Part shown: positions 8,301 through 16,514 of the stretch, piece after piece
Position numbering within the stretch: the first letter of the stretch is position 1
Layout of the letters: each line of letters starts with the position of its first letter
Assembly (NCBI GenBank): GCA_964511405.1
Contig: CAZEFK010000069.1
Location: 1 to 32,297 of the forward strand
Reading direction: 5' to 3'
Length of the DNA: 32,297 nucleotides
Origin: CAZEFK01 sp964511405
GTDB lineage: Bacteria > Pseudomonadota > Alphaproteobacteria > Elsterales > Elsteraceae
Position numbers and translations under genes: made by a program
The notes under the pieces: generated by a model
Seen by the model: only the letters and a program-made list of their open reading frames with translations
Databases searched by the model: none
What the model was told of the DNA's origin: nothing

Positions 8301-9837
8301 GCCGCCGCACCACGACATCTATTCGATCGAGGACCTGGCGCAGCTCATCTACGACCTGAAGCAGATCAACCCGACCGCCCGGGTGTGCGTGAAGCTGGTG
8401 GCTCGTTCCGGGATCGGAACGATTGCGGCCGGGGTCGCCAAGGCCAAGGCCGACGTGATCCTGGTATCGGGCCATGTCGGCGGCACCGGCGCCAGCCCGC
8501 AGACCTCGATCAAGTTCGCGGGCGTGCCTTGGGAGATGGGCCTGTCCGAGGTCCACCAGGTGCTGACCTTGAACCGGCTGCGCCACCGGGTGCGGCTGCG
8601 CACCGACGGCGGCATCAAGACCGGCCGCGACGTCGTCATCGCCGCCATCCTGGGTGCGGAGGAGTTCGGCGTCGGCACGGCGTCGCTGGTGGCCATGGGC
8701 TGCATCATGGTCCGGCAGTGCCACTCCAACACCTGCCCGGTCGGCGTCTGCACCCAGGACCCGAAGCTGCGCGAGAAATTCGAGGGCTCGCCCGAGAAGG
8801 TCGTGAACCTGTTCAGCTTCATCGCCGAAGAGGTGCGCGAGATCCTGGCCAGCCTGGGTGCGCGCACGCTCAACGAGGTGATCGGGCGGACCGAGCTGCT
8901 GACCCAGGTCCGGCGCGGCGGCTCCGACCTCGACGACCTGGACCTGAACCCGCTCCTGGTGCAGGCCGACCCGGGCGACCAGGCGCGCTACTGCACGCTG
9001 GTCGGGCGCAACGAAGTGCCGGACACCCTCGATGCCCAGATGATCAAGGACGCGGCGCGGGTGTTCGAGGCCGGCGAGAAGATGCAGCTCGCCTACAACA
9101 TCCGCAACACCCACCGGGCGATCGGCACCCGGCTGTCGTCGGCGATCACCACCAAGTTCGGCATGAGCGGCCTGCAGCCCGGCCACATCGCCGTGCGCCT
9201 GCGCGGCTCGGCCGGCCAGTCGCTGGGCGCGTTCGCGGTCCAGGGGCTGAAGCTCGAGGTGTTCGGTGACGCCAACGACTATGTCGGCAAGGGCCTGTCG
9301 GGCGGCACCATCGTGGTCCGGCCGACCACGGCCAGCCCGCTGGCCAGCAACGCCAACACCATCATCGGCAACACCGTGCTCTACGGCGCCACGGCCGGCA
9401 AGCTGTTCGCGGCCGGCCAGGCCGGCGAGCGGTTCGCGGTGCGCAATTCAGGCGCCAGCGTCGTGGTCGAGGGCTGCGGCTCCAACGGCTGCGAGTACAT
9501 GACCGGCGGCACGGCGGTGATCCTGAGCACGCCCGGTGATAATTTCGCAGCCGGAATGACTGGCGGCATGGCCTTCGTCTATGACAGCGACGGCACCTTC
9601 ACGGCCCGCGTCAACGGCGAATCGGTGATCTACCAGCGCGTCGCCATGCCCCACTGGCAAGGCCAGCTGCGCGACCTGGTCGAGGAGCACTGGCGCGAGA
9701 CCCAGAGCCGGTTCGCCGAACAGCTGCTGGTCGACTGGGAGCGCGAGCTGCCGAAGTTCTGGCAGGTGGTCCCCCGCGAGATGGTGCATCGCCTGGCCCA
9801 TCCGGTGGCGCCGATGGCGGCGGTGGCGGCCGAGTAG
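5311..9837 (+). CDS. gltB: Glutamate synthase (NADPH) large (alpha) subunit
   Basis: Makes two glutamates from glutamine and 2-oxoglutarate, the assimilation step after glutamine synthetase. The protein has 1508 aa, the normal length. Residues 1-30 look like the cleaved propeptide, and Cys31 (HDACGVGFVA) would be the catalytic N-terminal nucleophile of the class II amidotransferase domain, supported by HNGEINTVKGN. The central FMN-binding synthase domain contains the 3Fe-4S ligands Cys1131, Cys1137 and Cys1142 (C-x5-C-x4-C in GCIMVRQCHSNTCPVGVC). The Gly-rich beta-helix (GXGXG) domain forms the last 250 residues or so. AAGGA stands 7 nt before the ATG. It is co-transcribed with gltD, and the next gene begins 4 nt after its stop. 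A longer upstream reading in this frame overlaps gltD and is rejected. Confidence 0.98.
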   Translation: MTETFVEAYQANAAHLAAHGMYDPADEHDACGVGFVAAIDGKPRRDVVERAIGALKSVWHRGAVDADGKTGDGAGLHIQVPQDFFRAHVEQTGHTPPEGKLAVGQVFLPRTDLDAQERCRCIVEAETLSFGYTIYGWRQVPVNVDIIGEKANATRPEIEQIIIGNPRGVDEAQMEIDLYVVRRRIERRIAEARVADFYICSLSVRSLIYKGMFLAEQVTDFYPDLLDPRFVSSFAIYHQRYSTNTFPTWRLAQPFRVLAHNGEINTVKGNINWMACHEPRMASPVFGDLIEDAKPVIQPGGSDSAALDNVFELLVKAGRPLPMVKTLCIPEVWSPSEGLMPQAHRDLYSYANSVMEPWDGPAALCATDGRYVLAGMDRNGLRPLRYTITGDGLLVAGSETGMVKVDEATVVEKGRLGPGMMIAVDLAEGKVLRDRAIKDQLAATRPFGEWVKGITRIDGLIRDTKIQFERFLRDELRRRQLAAGWTMEDLELILHPMVEDAKEAVGSMGDDSPLAVLSQGYRGLHHFFRQNFSQVTNPPIDSLRERRVMTIRTRLGNLGNILDEEESQCQLLQLESPVLSTAEFKAMRDYMGATAAEIDCTFDPQAGDTALRDALRRVQRDAEDAVRAGCTHLILSDRAVGPGRAAAPMILAAGGVHSHLVRQNLRTFTSLNVRTSECLDVHFFAVLIGVGATTINAYLAEEAIADRHARGLFPGLSLEAAIDRYKKAIDDGLLKILSKMGISVLSSYRGGYNFEAIGLSRSLVAEFFPGMTSRISGIGLAGVQRKVLGLHARAFAEDAAILPIGGFYRYRRGAEAHAWEAGLIHTLQQAVQTDSYSTFKRYSEGVRKLPAVALRDLLDFKPGRKPVPLEDVESITEIRQRFITPGMSLGALSPEAHKTLGIAMNRIGAKSDSGEGGEDSVYFRPLANGDNANSAIKQVASGRFGVTADYLVNCRELEIKVAQGAKPGEGGQLPGFKVTEMIARLRHSTPGVMLISPPPHHDIYSIEDLAQLIYDLKQINPTARVCVKLVARSGIGTIAAGVAKAKADVILVSGHVGGTGASPQTSIKFAGVPWEMGLSEVHQVLTLNRLRHRVRLRTDGGIKTGRDVVIAAILGAEEFGVGTASLVAMGCIMVRQCHSNTCPVGVCTQDPKLREKFEGSPEKVVNLFSFIAEEVREILASLGARTLNEVIGRTELLTQVRRGGSDLDDLDLNPLLVQADPGDQARYCTLVGRNEVPDTLDAQMIKDAARVFEAGEKMQLAYNIRNTHRAIGTRLSSAITTKFGMSGLQPGHIAVRLRGSAGQSLGAFAVQGLKLEVFGDANDYVGKGLSGGTIVVRPTTASPLASNANTIIGNTVLYGATAGKLFAAGQAGERFAVRNSGASVVVEGCGSNGCEYMTGGTAVILSTPGDNFAAGMTGGMAFVYDSDGTFTARVNGESVIYQRVAMPHWQGQLRDLVEEHWRETQSRFAEQLLVDWERELPKFWQVVPREMVHRLAHPVAPMAAVAAE

Positions 9838-9840
9838 CGC

Positions 9841-11751
9841 ATGACGGGCGCCGGGATCGTGGCGGCGGACAGCCCCGGGGCGCTGCGCTCCGCCGCCGCG
9901 GCCGAGGCGCGCCGTGGCCAGGTCGAGGCCGCGCTGCGGCTGCAGCACCAGGCCGTGCTGCTGACCGTCGCGGCCGGCGGCGCGGCCGATTGGGCCGGCG
10001 AAGGGGCGGCGCTGACCGCCCTGGAGCCGTTGCTGGCGCGCGCTGGATCCGGTGCCGCGTCGGTGCTGGCCGAGCTGCATCGCGGCTTCGGCTCGGCGGC
10101 GCTGGCGGTCGGGCAGACCGCCGTCGCCCGGGCCAGCCTCGAGCGCGCGGTGGCGCTGGCGCCCGACGACGCGCTGGCTTGGGGGCTCCTGGGCAACGCC
10201 CGCTTCGCCGGCGCCGAGCCCGATGGCGCCGTCGAGGCCTATCGGCGGGCGCTGCGCGGACGGCCCGGCTGGGGCGACATCCATGTCAATCTGGGCGTCG
10301 CCCTGCAGCAACGGCAACCGCCCGACGACGCCGGCGCCATCGCGGCGTTCCGCGCCGGCGCCGCTGCCGAGCCGGGGCTGTCCAAGGCCCATTATTGCCT
10401 GGGTGCCGCGCTGCATACGGCCGGGGACCTGGACGGCGCTGCGGCGGCCCTGGCGCGCGCCGCCGTCCTGGCGCCGGGCGACGCGGCGATCGTGGCGCGC
10501 CTGGGCGAGGTCGAGATGGCGCGCGAGCGCCCGGCCGCGGCCGTTGCAGCCTACCGGACGGCCTTGGCGCTGCGCCCCGATTGGGTCGACCTTCAGTACA
10601 ATCTCGGCGTCGCGCAGGATATCGAGGGCACCGGCGATCTGGACGCCGCCGCCGATTGCTATCGCCGCGCGGTTGCCCTCGCCCCCGACTGCGGCAAGGC
10701 GCACTTCAACCTGGGCGGCGTGCTGTTCAAGCAAGGTCGGCTGGACGAGGCCGTCATCGCCTATGGCGCCGCCATGGCGACCCCCGACCAGGCCGAGAAG
10801 GCGCGCATGAGCCGGGCCAATGCCTTGCTGACCCGGGGCCGATTGTCCGAAGGGCTGGCCGACTACGAGTCGCGCAAGACCCGCCCGGCCGAGGCCTGGG
10901 AGGGATCGGCCGTGCCCGAATGGACCGGCGGCCCGGTCCTCGGCCGGCGGCTGTTCCTGGTGTGCGAGCAGGGGTTTGGCGACAGCCTGCAATTCGTCCG
11001 CTACGCCGCCGTGCTCAAGGCCGCCGGTGCCTGGATTGCGGTCGGCTGCCCGACGCCGCTGGCCCGGCTGCTGGGCCGCGCCCGGGGCGTCGACCTGGCT
11101 GCCGTCAATGGCGGGCCGGTTCCGGCCGTCGACCAGTGGGCGCCGCTGATGAGCCTGCCCTACCGGCTGGGCACCACGCTCGACTCGATCCCGGCGCCGG
11201 TGCCTTATCTGGTGGCCGAGCCCGAGCGGATCCAGCGATGGCGTGCCTGGCTCGACGCCGCGGTGCCGCCGGGACCGGAGCTGCGCGCGGGGATCGCCTG
11301 GCAAGGCAACCCGGCCGGCCTCGTCGAGACCGGCCGCTCGGTGCCCCTGGCGGCGCTGCAGCCGCTGGCCAGGGTGCCCGGCATCCGCCTGGTCATCCTG
11401 CAGAAGCGGCATGGCCTCGACCAGTTGGCCGCGTGGCCGCCCGACCTGCCGCTCGCCCGCCCCGGCCCGGACTTCGACGACGGGGCGGATGCATTCCTGG
11501 ACACGGCGGCGCTGATGGAGTCGCTCGACCTGGTGATCACGTCGGACACGGCGGTGGTCCACCTGGCCGGCGGCCTGGGGCGGCCGACCTGGCTGATGCT
11601 GCAGCATGACGCCGAATGGCGCTGGCTGCGCGGCCGCGGCGACAGCCCCTGGTATCCGACCCTGCGCCTGTACCGCCAGGCGCGGCCGGGCGACTGGGAT
11701 GGGGTCGCCGCGCGCCTCGCTGGCGATCTCGCGGCGGCGGCCCGGCGATGA
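9841..11751 (+). CDS. TPR-glycosyltransferase fusion protein, copy A
   Basis: Protein of 636 aa with no recognised gene name. Residues about 75-345 hold seven or eight tetratricopeptide repeats (for example VDLQYNLGVAQDIEG and GKAHFNLGGVLFKQGRLDEA). From about residue 360 a GT-B type domain related to heptosyltransferases (GT9) follows. It has the nucleotide-sugar fold motifs EQGFGDSLQFVRYA (from 376), GIAWQGNP, RSVPLAALQPLA and the GT9-like end TSDTAVVHLAGGLGRPTW, then WRWLRGRGDSPWYPTLRLYRQ. The layout (TPR scaffold plus glycosyltransferase) resembles eukaryotic OGT, which suggests transfer of sugar onto a protein; that is inference. No signal peptide is seen, so it is cytoplasmic. It starts 4 nt after the gltB stop and overlaps copy B by ATGA, so all are probably co-transcribed. 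Confidence 0.88.
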   Translation: MTGAGIVAADSPGALRSAAAAEARRGQVEAALRLQHQAVLLTVAAGGAADWAGEGAALTALEPLLARAGSGAASVLAELHRGFGSAALAVGQTAVARASLERAVALAPDDALAWGLLGNARFAGAEPDGAVEAYRRALRGRPGWGDIHVNLGVALQQRQPPDDAGAIAAFRAGAAAEPGLSKAHYCLGAALHTAGDLDGAAAALARAAVLAPGDAAIVARLGEVEMARERPAAAVAAYRTALALRPDWVDLQYNLGVAQDIEGTGDLDAAADCYRRAVALAPDCGKAHFNLGGVLFKQGRLDEAVIAYGAAMATPDQAEKARMSRANALLTRGRLSEGLADYESRKTRPAEAWEGSAVPEWTGGPVLGRRLFLVCEQGFGDSLQFVRYAAVLKAAGAWIAVGCPTPLARLLGRARGVDLAAVNGGPVPAVDQWAPLMSLPYRLGTTLDSIPAPVPYLVAEPERIQRWRAWLDAAVPPGPELRAGIAWQGNPAGLVETGRSVPLAALQPLARVPGIRLVILQKRHGLDQLAAWPPDLPLARPGPDFDDGADAFLDTAALMESLDLVITSDTAVVHLAGGLGRPTWLMLQHDAEWRWLRGRGDSPWYPTLRLYRQARPGDWDGVAARLAGDLAAAARR

Positions 11752-13439
11752 GCGAGCCGCATCCGTCGGCGCGGCTCGCCATGTGCCAGGCCCAGGCCCT
11801 CGCGGCCGTGGTGGGCGGCCGCCTGGCCGAGGCGTTCGAACGCCTGCGGGACGCTGTCGCCCTCGCGGTCGATGGCGCCGGCGATCCGGCGGCGGCGCTC
11901 GGGGTGCTGACCGCGGTCGACGCGGCGCTGTCCCGGCGCCCGGACGCCGGTGCCCTCGGACCGGCCCTGGGCGTGCTGTACCAAGCTGTCGGCCTGGCCG
12001 CGGTCGGTGCCCAGCGGACCGAGGCGGCCGTGGCCTGCGGCATGGCGGCAGCGGCGCGCCGTCCCGATGATCCCGAGGCGCACCATCTGGCCGGGGTGGC
12101 GCTGGTCCAGGCGGCGCGTCATGCCGACGCCGCCCAGCACCTGGCCCGCGCGGTCGAGCTGGCGCCGGACCGGGCCGCCTATCGCGCAGATCTGGGCGAC
12201 ACGCTTCAGGTGCTGGGGCGCATGGCGGACGCCGCCGATGCCTTTCGCGCGGCCATCGCCCTCGATCCCAACCGGGCCGCGACCCGCTTCCGGCTGGGCC
12301 TCTGCCTTCAAGCCTCGGGCCGGCCCGAGGCCGCGGCCGACAGCTATCGCGACGCCGTGCGGCTCGACCCCGACCTTGCGGAAGGCCATTACAACCTGGG
12401 CATGGCGCTGGCAGCGGCCGGCCGCGACGAAGAGGCGGTCCCCGCCTTGGATCGGGCCTGCACATTCAAGCCGCTGCGCCTGACCGCGACCTTCGCCCGC
12501 GGCGTCTGCCTGCTCAGGCTCGGCCGCCTCGGCCAGGGCTTCCGGGACTACGAGGCGCGCGACTGCCGCGCCAACCTGCCCGATCGGCCGGGCAAGAGTC
12601 CGGAGTGGACGGGCGAGCCGCTGGCCGGCCGAACGATCCTGATCCGCAGCGAACAGGGCCTGGGCGACAGCATCCAGTTCATCCGCTATGCCGCGCTGCT
12701 CAAGGCCCGGGGCGCCCGAGTCCTGTTCGCTTGTCCGCCGTCGCTGCTGCCGCTGCTCGGGTCGGCGCCCGGTCTGGATCGGATCCTGCCCTGGGACCAA
12801 CCGCCGCCGCCCGACATCGATTGCTGGCTGCCGCTGATGAGCCTGCCCTGGCGCTGCGGCACCGAGCTCGACACGGTGCCCGCGGCGGTGCCTTACCTGG
12901 CGCCGGAGCCGGACCGCGTCAGGCGCTGGGCGGCCTGGCTGGCGAAGCGGCCGGGTTTCCGGGTCGGGCTGGTCTGGCAGGGGCATCCGACCGCCGCGAC
13001 CGAGGCGGGCCGCTCGGTGCCGCTGGCGGCGCTGGCGCCGCTCGCCCGGATCCCCGGGGTGCGGCTGATCGCGCTGCAGAAGCATCACGGGCTCGACCAG
13101 CTCGACCGCCTGCCGGCCGGCATGGTGGTCGAGCGGCCCGGCCCCGGCTTCGACGACGGCCCCGGCGCCTTCCGCGACAGTGCGGCGTTGCTGGCGGGGC
13201 TCGACCTGCTGGTCACCAGCGACACCGCCATGGCCCATCTGAGCGGCGCCCTGGCCCGGCGCACCTGGGTCCTGCTGCAGCGCAACGCCGATTGGCGTTG
13301 GCTGCTCGACCGCAGCGACAGCCCGTGGTATCCGACGATGACCCTCTACCGGCAGCGCTGCCCGGGCGATGGGGTCGACCCCTGGGCCGACCCCATCGCC
13401 CGGATCGCCGCCGACCTGGCCGCCGCCGCACAGTCCTGA
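11748..13439 (+). CDS. TPR-glycosyltransferase fusion protein, copy B
   Basis: Paralogue of the preceding gene, 563 aa, starting at the ATG that overlaps its stop (ATGA). The N-terminal 270 or so residues are Ala-rich helical TPR-like repeats (AAYRADLGDTLQVLGRMADA and LAEGHYNLGMALAAAGRDEE are clear). The C-terminal domain repeats all landmarks of copy A: EQGLGDSIQFIRYA (from residue 302), LPLMSLPWR, GLVWQGHP, RSVPLAALAPLARIPGVRLI, LQKHHGLDQL, SDTAMAHLSGALARRTW and SPWYPTMTLYRQ. The GT domains of A and B resemble each other more than the third copy at 23.9 kb, so this is a local duplication whose TPR regions have diverged in number and sequence. That would fit different protein targets for the same kind of transfer. 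Sugar donor and acceptor are unknown. Confidence 0.87.
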   Translation: MSEPHPSARLAMCQAQALAAVVGGRLAEAFERLRDAVALAVDGAGDPAAALGVLTAVDAALSRRPDAGALGPALGVLYQAVGLAAVGAQRTEAAVACGMAAAARRPDDPEAHHLAGVALVQAARHADAAQHLARAVELAPDRAAYRADLGDTLQVLGRMADAADAFRAAIALDPNRAATRFRLGLCLQASGRPEAAADSYRDAVRLDPDLAEGHYNLGMALAAAGRDEEAVPALDRACTFKPLRLTATFARGVCLLRLGRLGQGFRDYEARDCRANLPDRPGKSPEWTGEPLAGRTILIRSEQGLGDSIQFIRYAALLKARGARVLFACPPSLLPLLGSAPGLDRILPWDQPPPPDIDCWLPLMSLPWRCGTELDTVPAAVPYLAPEPDRVRRWAAWLAKRPGFRVGLVWQGHPTAATEAGRSVPLAALAPLARIPGVRLIALQKHHGLDQLDRLPAGMVVERPGPGFDDGPGAFRDSAALLAGLDLLVTSDTAMAHLSGALARRTWVLLQRNADWRWLLDRSDSPWYPTMTLYRQRCPGDGVDPWADPIARIAADLAAAAQS

Positions 13440-13450
13440 GCCTCACGCCC

Positions 13451-14119
13451 ATGCGCACGCTGTACCACTACTGGCTCAATCCCTTTGCCCGGAAGCTCCG
13501 GCTGCTGCTGGCCGAGAAGCAGTTGGAGTTCGATCTGCAGCTGGAGAAGCCGTGGGAGCGGCGCGAGGCGTTCCTGCGCCTCAACCCGGCCGGCGAGGTG
13601 CCGATGCTGGTCGAGGCCGACGGCAGCGTCCTCGCCGATTCGACGGCGATCGTCGAATATCTGGAAGAGGCCTATCCCGAGCGGCCGCTGCTGACCGGCG
13701 GCCTGCTGGAACGGGCCGAGATTCGCCGGCTGATCGGCTGGTTCGACGTCAAGTTCAACGCCGAGGTCACCCAGAATCTGGTCGAGGAGAAGATCACCAA
13801 GCGCTTCCTCGGGATCGGCCAGCCCAACAGCCAGGCGATCCGCGCCGGTTACCACAACATCAACACGCATCTCGCCTATATCGGCTATTTGGTCGATCGT
13901 CGGAACTACCTGTCGGGCGACAGCTTCGGGCTGGCCGACGTGGCCGCCGCCGCCCATGTCAGCTGTGTCGACTATCTGGGGGACGTGCCCTGGGACGACC
14001 ATCCGGCGGCCCGCACCTGGTATGCGCGGGTCAAGTCGCGGCCCAGCTTCCGCGCCCTGCTGGCCGACCACGTGCCGGGTGCAGCGCCGCCGCCGCACTA
14101 CGCCGATCTGGATTTCTAG
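13451..14119 (+). CDS. fzlA: FzlA-like FtsZ-binding GST-fold protein
   Basis: A 222-aa protein of the glutathione S-transferase fold. The thioredoxin-like N-terminus (MRTLYHYWLNPFARKLRLLL, then PAGEVPMLVEADG and ADSTAIVEYLEE) is followed by an all-helical domain with SGDSFGLADVAAAAHVSC and LGDVPW. The end, PPPHYADLDF, is the conserved C-terminal tail that in Caulobacter FzlA is needed for function with FtsZ. Known FzlA proteins bind FtsZ filaments, shape the ring and are needed for activation of constriction; they are not thought to act as ordinary GST enzymes. It lies 11 nt after TPR-GT copy B, so it is probably in the same transcript. No Shine-Dalgarno is evident, as expected for a coupled gene. 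A plain GST is the alternative, but the tail argues against it. Confidence 0.85.
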   Translation: MRTLYHYWLNPFARKLRLLLAEKQLEFDLQLEKPWERREAFLRLNPAGEVPMLVEADGSVLADSTAIVEYLEEAYPERPLLTGGLLERAEIRRLIGWFDVKFNAEVTQNLVEEKITKRFLGIGQPNSQAIRAGYHNINTHLAYIGYLVDRRNYLSGDSFGLADVAAAAHVSCVDYLGDVPWDDHPAARTWYARVKSRPSFRALLADHVPGAAPPPHYADLDF

Positions 14120-14222
14120 AAACGGCCAGCCGGCCGGAAAAGCTACTCACAGGCTTGCCTCGGGACGGCTTTTCGCCTTCCATCTCCCGGGGGTCACGCC
14201 ACGCATCTGGGGGAATGCAGCA

Positions 14223-15152
14223 ATGGCGCAGGATAAGTACCGGCTTGTAACCCGCAGCGATTTCGACGGACTGGTCTGCGCCGTCCTGCTCAAGGAAATG
14301 GGCCTGATCGACGAGATCAAGTTCGTTCACCCCAAGGACATGCAGGATGGCCTGGTGCCGATCACGAATCGCGACATCACGACCAACCTGCCCTACGTGG
14401 AAGGGTGTCACCTGGCGTTCGACCATCATCTGAGCGAGACGATCCGGGTCGGCAAGCGCGACAACCACATCATCGATCCCGACGCACCGTCGGCCGCCCG
14501 TGTGATCTACAACCACTACGGCGGCAAGATGCAGTTCCTGACGATCCCCGACGACATGATCGAGGCGGTCGACCAGGGCGACAGCGCCCAGTATTCGCTG
14601 GACGACATCCTGCACCCCAAGGGCTGGACGCTCCTGAACTTTCTGATGGACGCCCGCACCGGCCTTGGCCGCTTCCGCAGCTTCCGGATCTCGAACTATC
14701 AGCTGATGATGGACCTGATCGATCACTGCCGCGAAAAGCCGATCGAGAAGATCCTGGATCTGCCCGACGTCAAGGACCGCGCCGACCTGTATTTCGAGCA
14801 CCAGGACAAGTTCAAGGACCAGATCCGGCGGTGCTCGACCGTGCACGGCAACGTCGTGGTCCTGGACCTGCGCGACGAGGACCCGATCTACGCCGGCAAC
14901 CGGTTCATGATCTACGCCATGTACCCGGAACAGAACGTGTCGATCCACGTGCTGTGGGGCGTGCAGAAGCAGAACACCGTGTTCGCGGTCGGCAAGTCGA
15001 TCATCAACCGCTCCAGCAAGTCCGACATCGGTCCGCTGATGTTGAACTATGGCGGCGGCGGCCATGCCGCCGCCGGCACCTGCCAGGTGCCGAACGACAA
15101 ATCCGACGCAATCCGTCAGGAGATCATCGACGCGCTACGCGCGGCCGGCTGA
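14223..15152 (+). CDS. DHH superfamily phosphoesterase
   Basis: A 309-aa cytoplasmic phosphoesterase of the DHH/DHHA1 type, the superfamily of NrnA nanoRNases, RecJ and exopolyphosphatases. Metal-binding motifs are visible: RSDFDG (Asp13, Asp15), the name-giving DHH at residues 67-69 (AFDHHLSE), VDQGDSAQ around 120, and the DHHA1 end GGGGHAAAG with the Gly run at 277-280. Substrate (short RNA, pAp, cyclic dinucleotide breakdown product or polyphosphate) cannot be read from the sequence. A GGGGGA stretch at 14209-14214 serves the ATG. It is 103 nt after fzlA, so it may have its own promoter, and its last 18 bases overlap the convergent membrane protein gene. Confidence 0.9.
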   Translation: MAQDKYRLVTRSDFDGLVCAVLLKEMGLIDEIKFVHPKDMQDGLVPITNRDITTNLPYVEGCHLAFDHHLSETIRVGKRDNHIIDPDAPSAARVIYNHYGGKMQFLTIPDDMIEAVDQGDSAQYSLDDILHPKGWTLLNFLMDARTGLGRFRSFRISNYQLMMDLIDHCREKPIEKILDLPDVKDRADLYFEHQDKFKDQIRRCSTVHGNVVVLDLRDEDPIYAGNRFMIYAMYPEQNVSIHVLWGVQKQNTVFAVGKSIINRSSKSDIGPLMLNYGGGGHAAAGTCQVPNDKSDAIRQEIIDALRAAG

Positions 15153-16361
15153 CCGCTCCGACAGATCCGGGGCCGCCGTGATCGCCAGCAGGGCGGCGAT
15201 CACGGCGAAGGTGCACAGCCACCAGTTCTGCCAGATGCCATAGCTCAGGTCCGAAATCACCAGGGCGCTGGCGACGGCCGCGAGCCCGGCTGCGGGGGCG
15301 CTGCGGCCAGGCAGCCCGCGGACGATGGCGGCCAGCACCACCATGGTGAAGGCCAGGCCCAGAACCAGGCCGGGCACCCCGAGCTCAAGCCACAGCTGCA
15401 GCCCGGCATTGTGGGGATGCAGCGGCATGGCGGTCCCATGGGTCAAGGGATCGACCACGGTATCGCCGCCGGGCATGATCCGGGCGGTGTTGAGGCCCCA
15501 GCCCAGCCAGGGCCGCTCGGCGATTCGCTCGGCTGCGAAGTTCCAGATGAACAGCCGATGATGGCCGGATGGCGGGACATGGTTCAGGACCGCCGGCATA
15601 TGGACCAGCCGGGGTGCCCAGACCGGCCCGGTCAGGCTCAGCAGGGCGAGTACCGCAGCGATCGCGGCCGCCGCCAGCCGCGGCCGCAGGGCGCCCAGGG
15701 CGAACACGCCCGTCCCCACGGCGAGGCCGAGGAACGCCGCTTTGCCGTCGAGCAAGTAGAGCGGGACCGCGATCACGGCCGCGCTCAGCGCCGCCAGCAC
15801 CGGCCGGCCGCGCCCCAGCAGCGTCGCGAGCATTGGCCAGACCAGCAGCGCGAACACCGTGGCGCCGGGCTTGAGGGCGCCGATGCCGGTCGAACGATGG
15901 AGCGCCATACGGGTAATCGCGGCGTCCGTGAGCAGCTCGAGCCAGATCAGTGCGGTCCCCACGGCCACGCCGATCAGCAGCCCATCGGCGGCGATCCGGC
16001 GCTGCGCGGGCTCGAGGTCGCGCGCCACGGCCAGCAACGCCAGGGTGGCGGCCAGCACGCCCGCGAGCCGCGGCAGCAGGTTCCACGACTCGGCCGGGCC
16101 GATGCTCCACAGCAGCGACAGCCCGCTCCACGCGACCAGCAGCACCGACACGACCCCGAGGGGCGTCATCAGCAGCTGCGGCCAGCTGCGCCGCGTGAGG
16201 CTGGGCAGGGCCGCCAGCACGGCCGCCACCAGCATCAGCGGCGCCATGCCCTTGTAGGCGAACAAGGCCAGCGTCGGCGCAAGCCCGCCCATCCAGGCCA
16301 GCACGACGCCCGGCGACGGCAATCGCAGCCGGCTTCCGCGAAGGTCGACGGCAGACTCCAA
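15135..16361 (-). CDS. O-antigen ligase / polymerase family membrane protein
   Basis: A 408-aa inner-membrane protein with about ten to twelve hydrophobic segments. It has the Wzy_C/WaaL family signature in its large periplasmic loop: RLFIWNFAAERIAERPWLGWGLN, a typical xxRxxxWxxxxxxxxxxPxxGxG pattern, followed by HPHNAGLQLWLELGVPGLVLG with the conserved His pair. Members either join O-antigen to lipid A core, polymerise polysaccharide repeats or glycosylate proteins (PglL type). Which one cannot be decided here, since no polysaccharide cluster surrounds it. It is a single gene, convergent with the DHH gene and divergent from the small secreted protein. Given the nearby TPR-glycosyltransferases a link to surface glycans is conceivable but unproven. 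Confidence 0.85.
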   Translation of the reverse strand: MESAVDLRGSRLRLPSPGVVLAWMGGLAPTLALFAYKGMAPLMLVAAVLAALPSLTRRSWPQLLMTPLGVVSVLLVAWSGLSLLWSIGPAESWNLLPRLAGVLAATLALLAVARDLEPAQRRIAADGLLIGVAVGTALIWLELLTDAAITRMALHRSTGIGALKPGATVFALLVWPMLATLLGRGRPVLAALSAAVIAVPLYLLDGKAAFLGLAVGTGVFALGALRPRLAAAAIAAVLALLSLTGPVWAPRLVHMPAVLNHVPPSGHHRLFIWNFAAERIAERPWLGWGLNTARIMPGGDTVVDPLTHGTAMPLHPHNAGLQLWLELGVPGLVLGLAFTMVVLAAIVRGLPGRSAPAAGLAAVASALVISDLSYGIWQNWWLCTFAVIAALLAITAAPDLSERSAGRA

Positions 16362-16514
16362 GGGCGGTCCTTCCCTGTGATGATCGGCGGCTTCTACTCG
16401 ATCCCCGCCGCCACGACCACAGCCGAATGGCCTTGGCCTGCGGCGGCGGTGCCGCAGGTCAGCCGCGGCGCACGCATGCTATGGTGCGGCGCCGACGTTG
16501 GCAGGACACCCGCC

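Noticed and set aside
5263..9186. A 1300-codon open frame antisense to gltB, and several similar long frames opposite other genes
   Set aside because: GC-rich third positions remove stop codons from the opposite strand. The translations are Ala/Asp/Val/Arg/Gln/His-rich without domains, while the sense strand encodes complete known proteins.
13451..14119. Ordinary detoxifying glutathione S-transferase
   Set aside because: The C-terminal PPPHYADLDF tail and overall pattern fit FzlA; the usual GST catalytic residue context is not evident. Kept as the alternative only.
14137..14174. GAAAAGC / GCTTTTC inverted repeat after fzlA as a terminator
   Set aside because: Only seven pairs, mostly A-T, with a 24-nt loop and no T-run; too weak to call.
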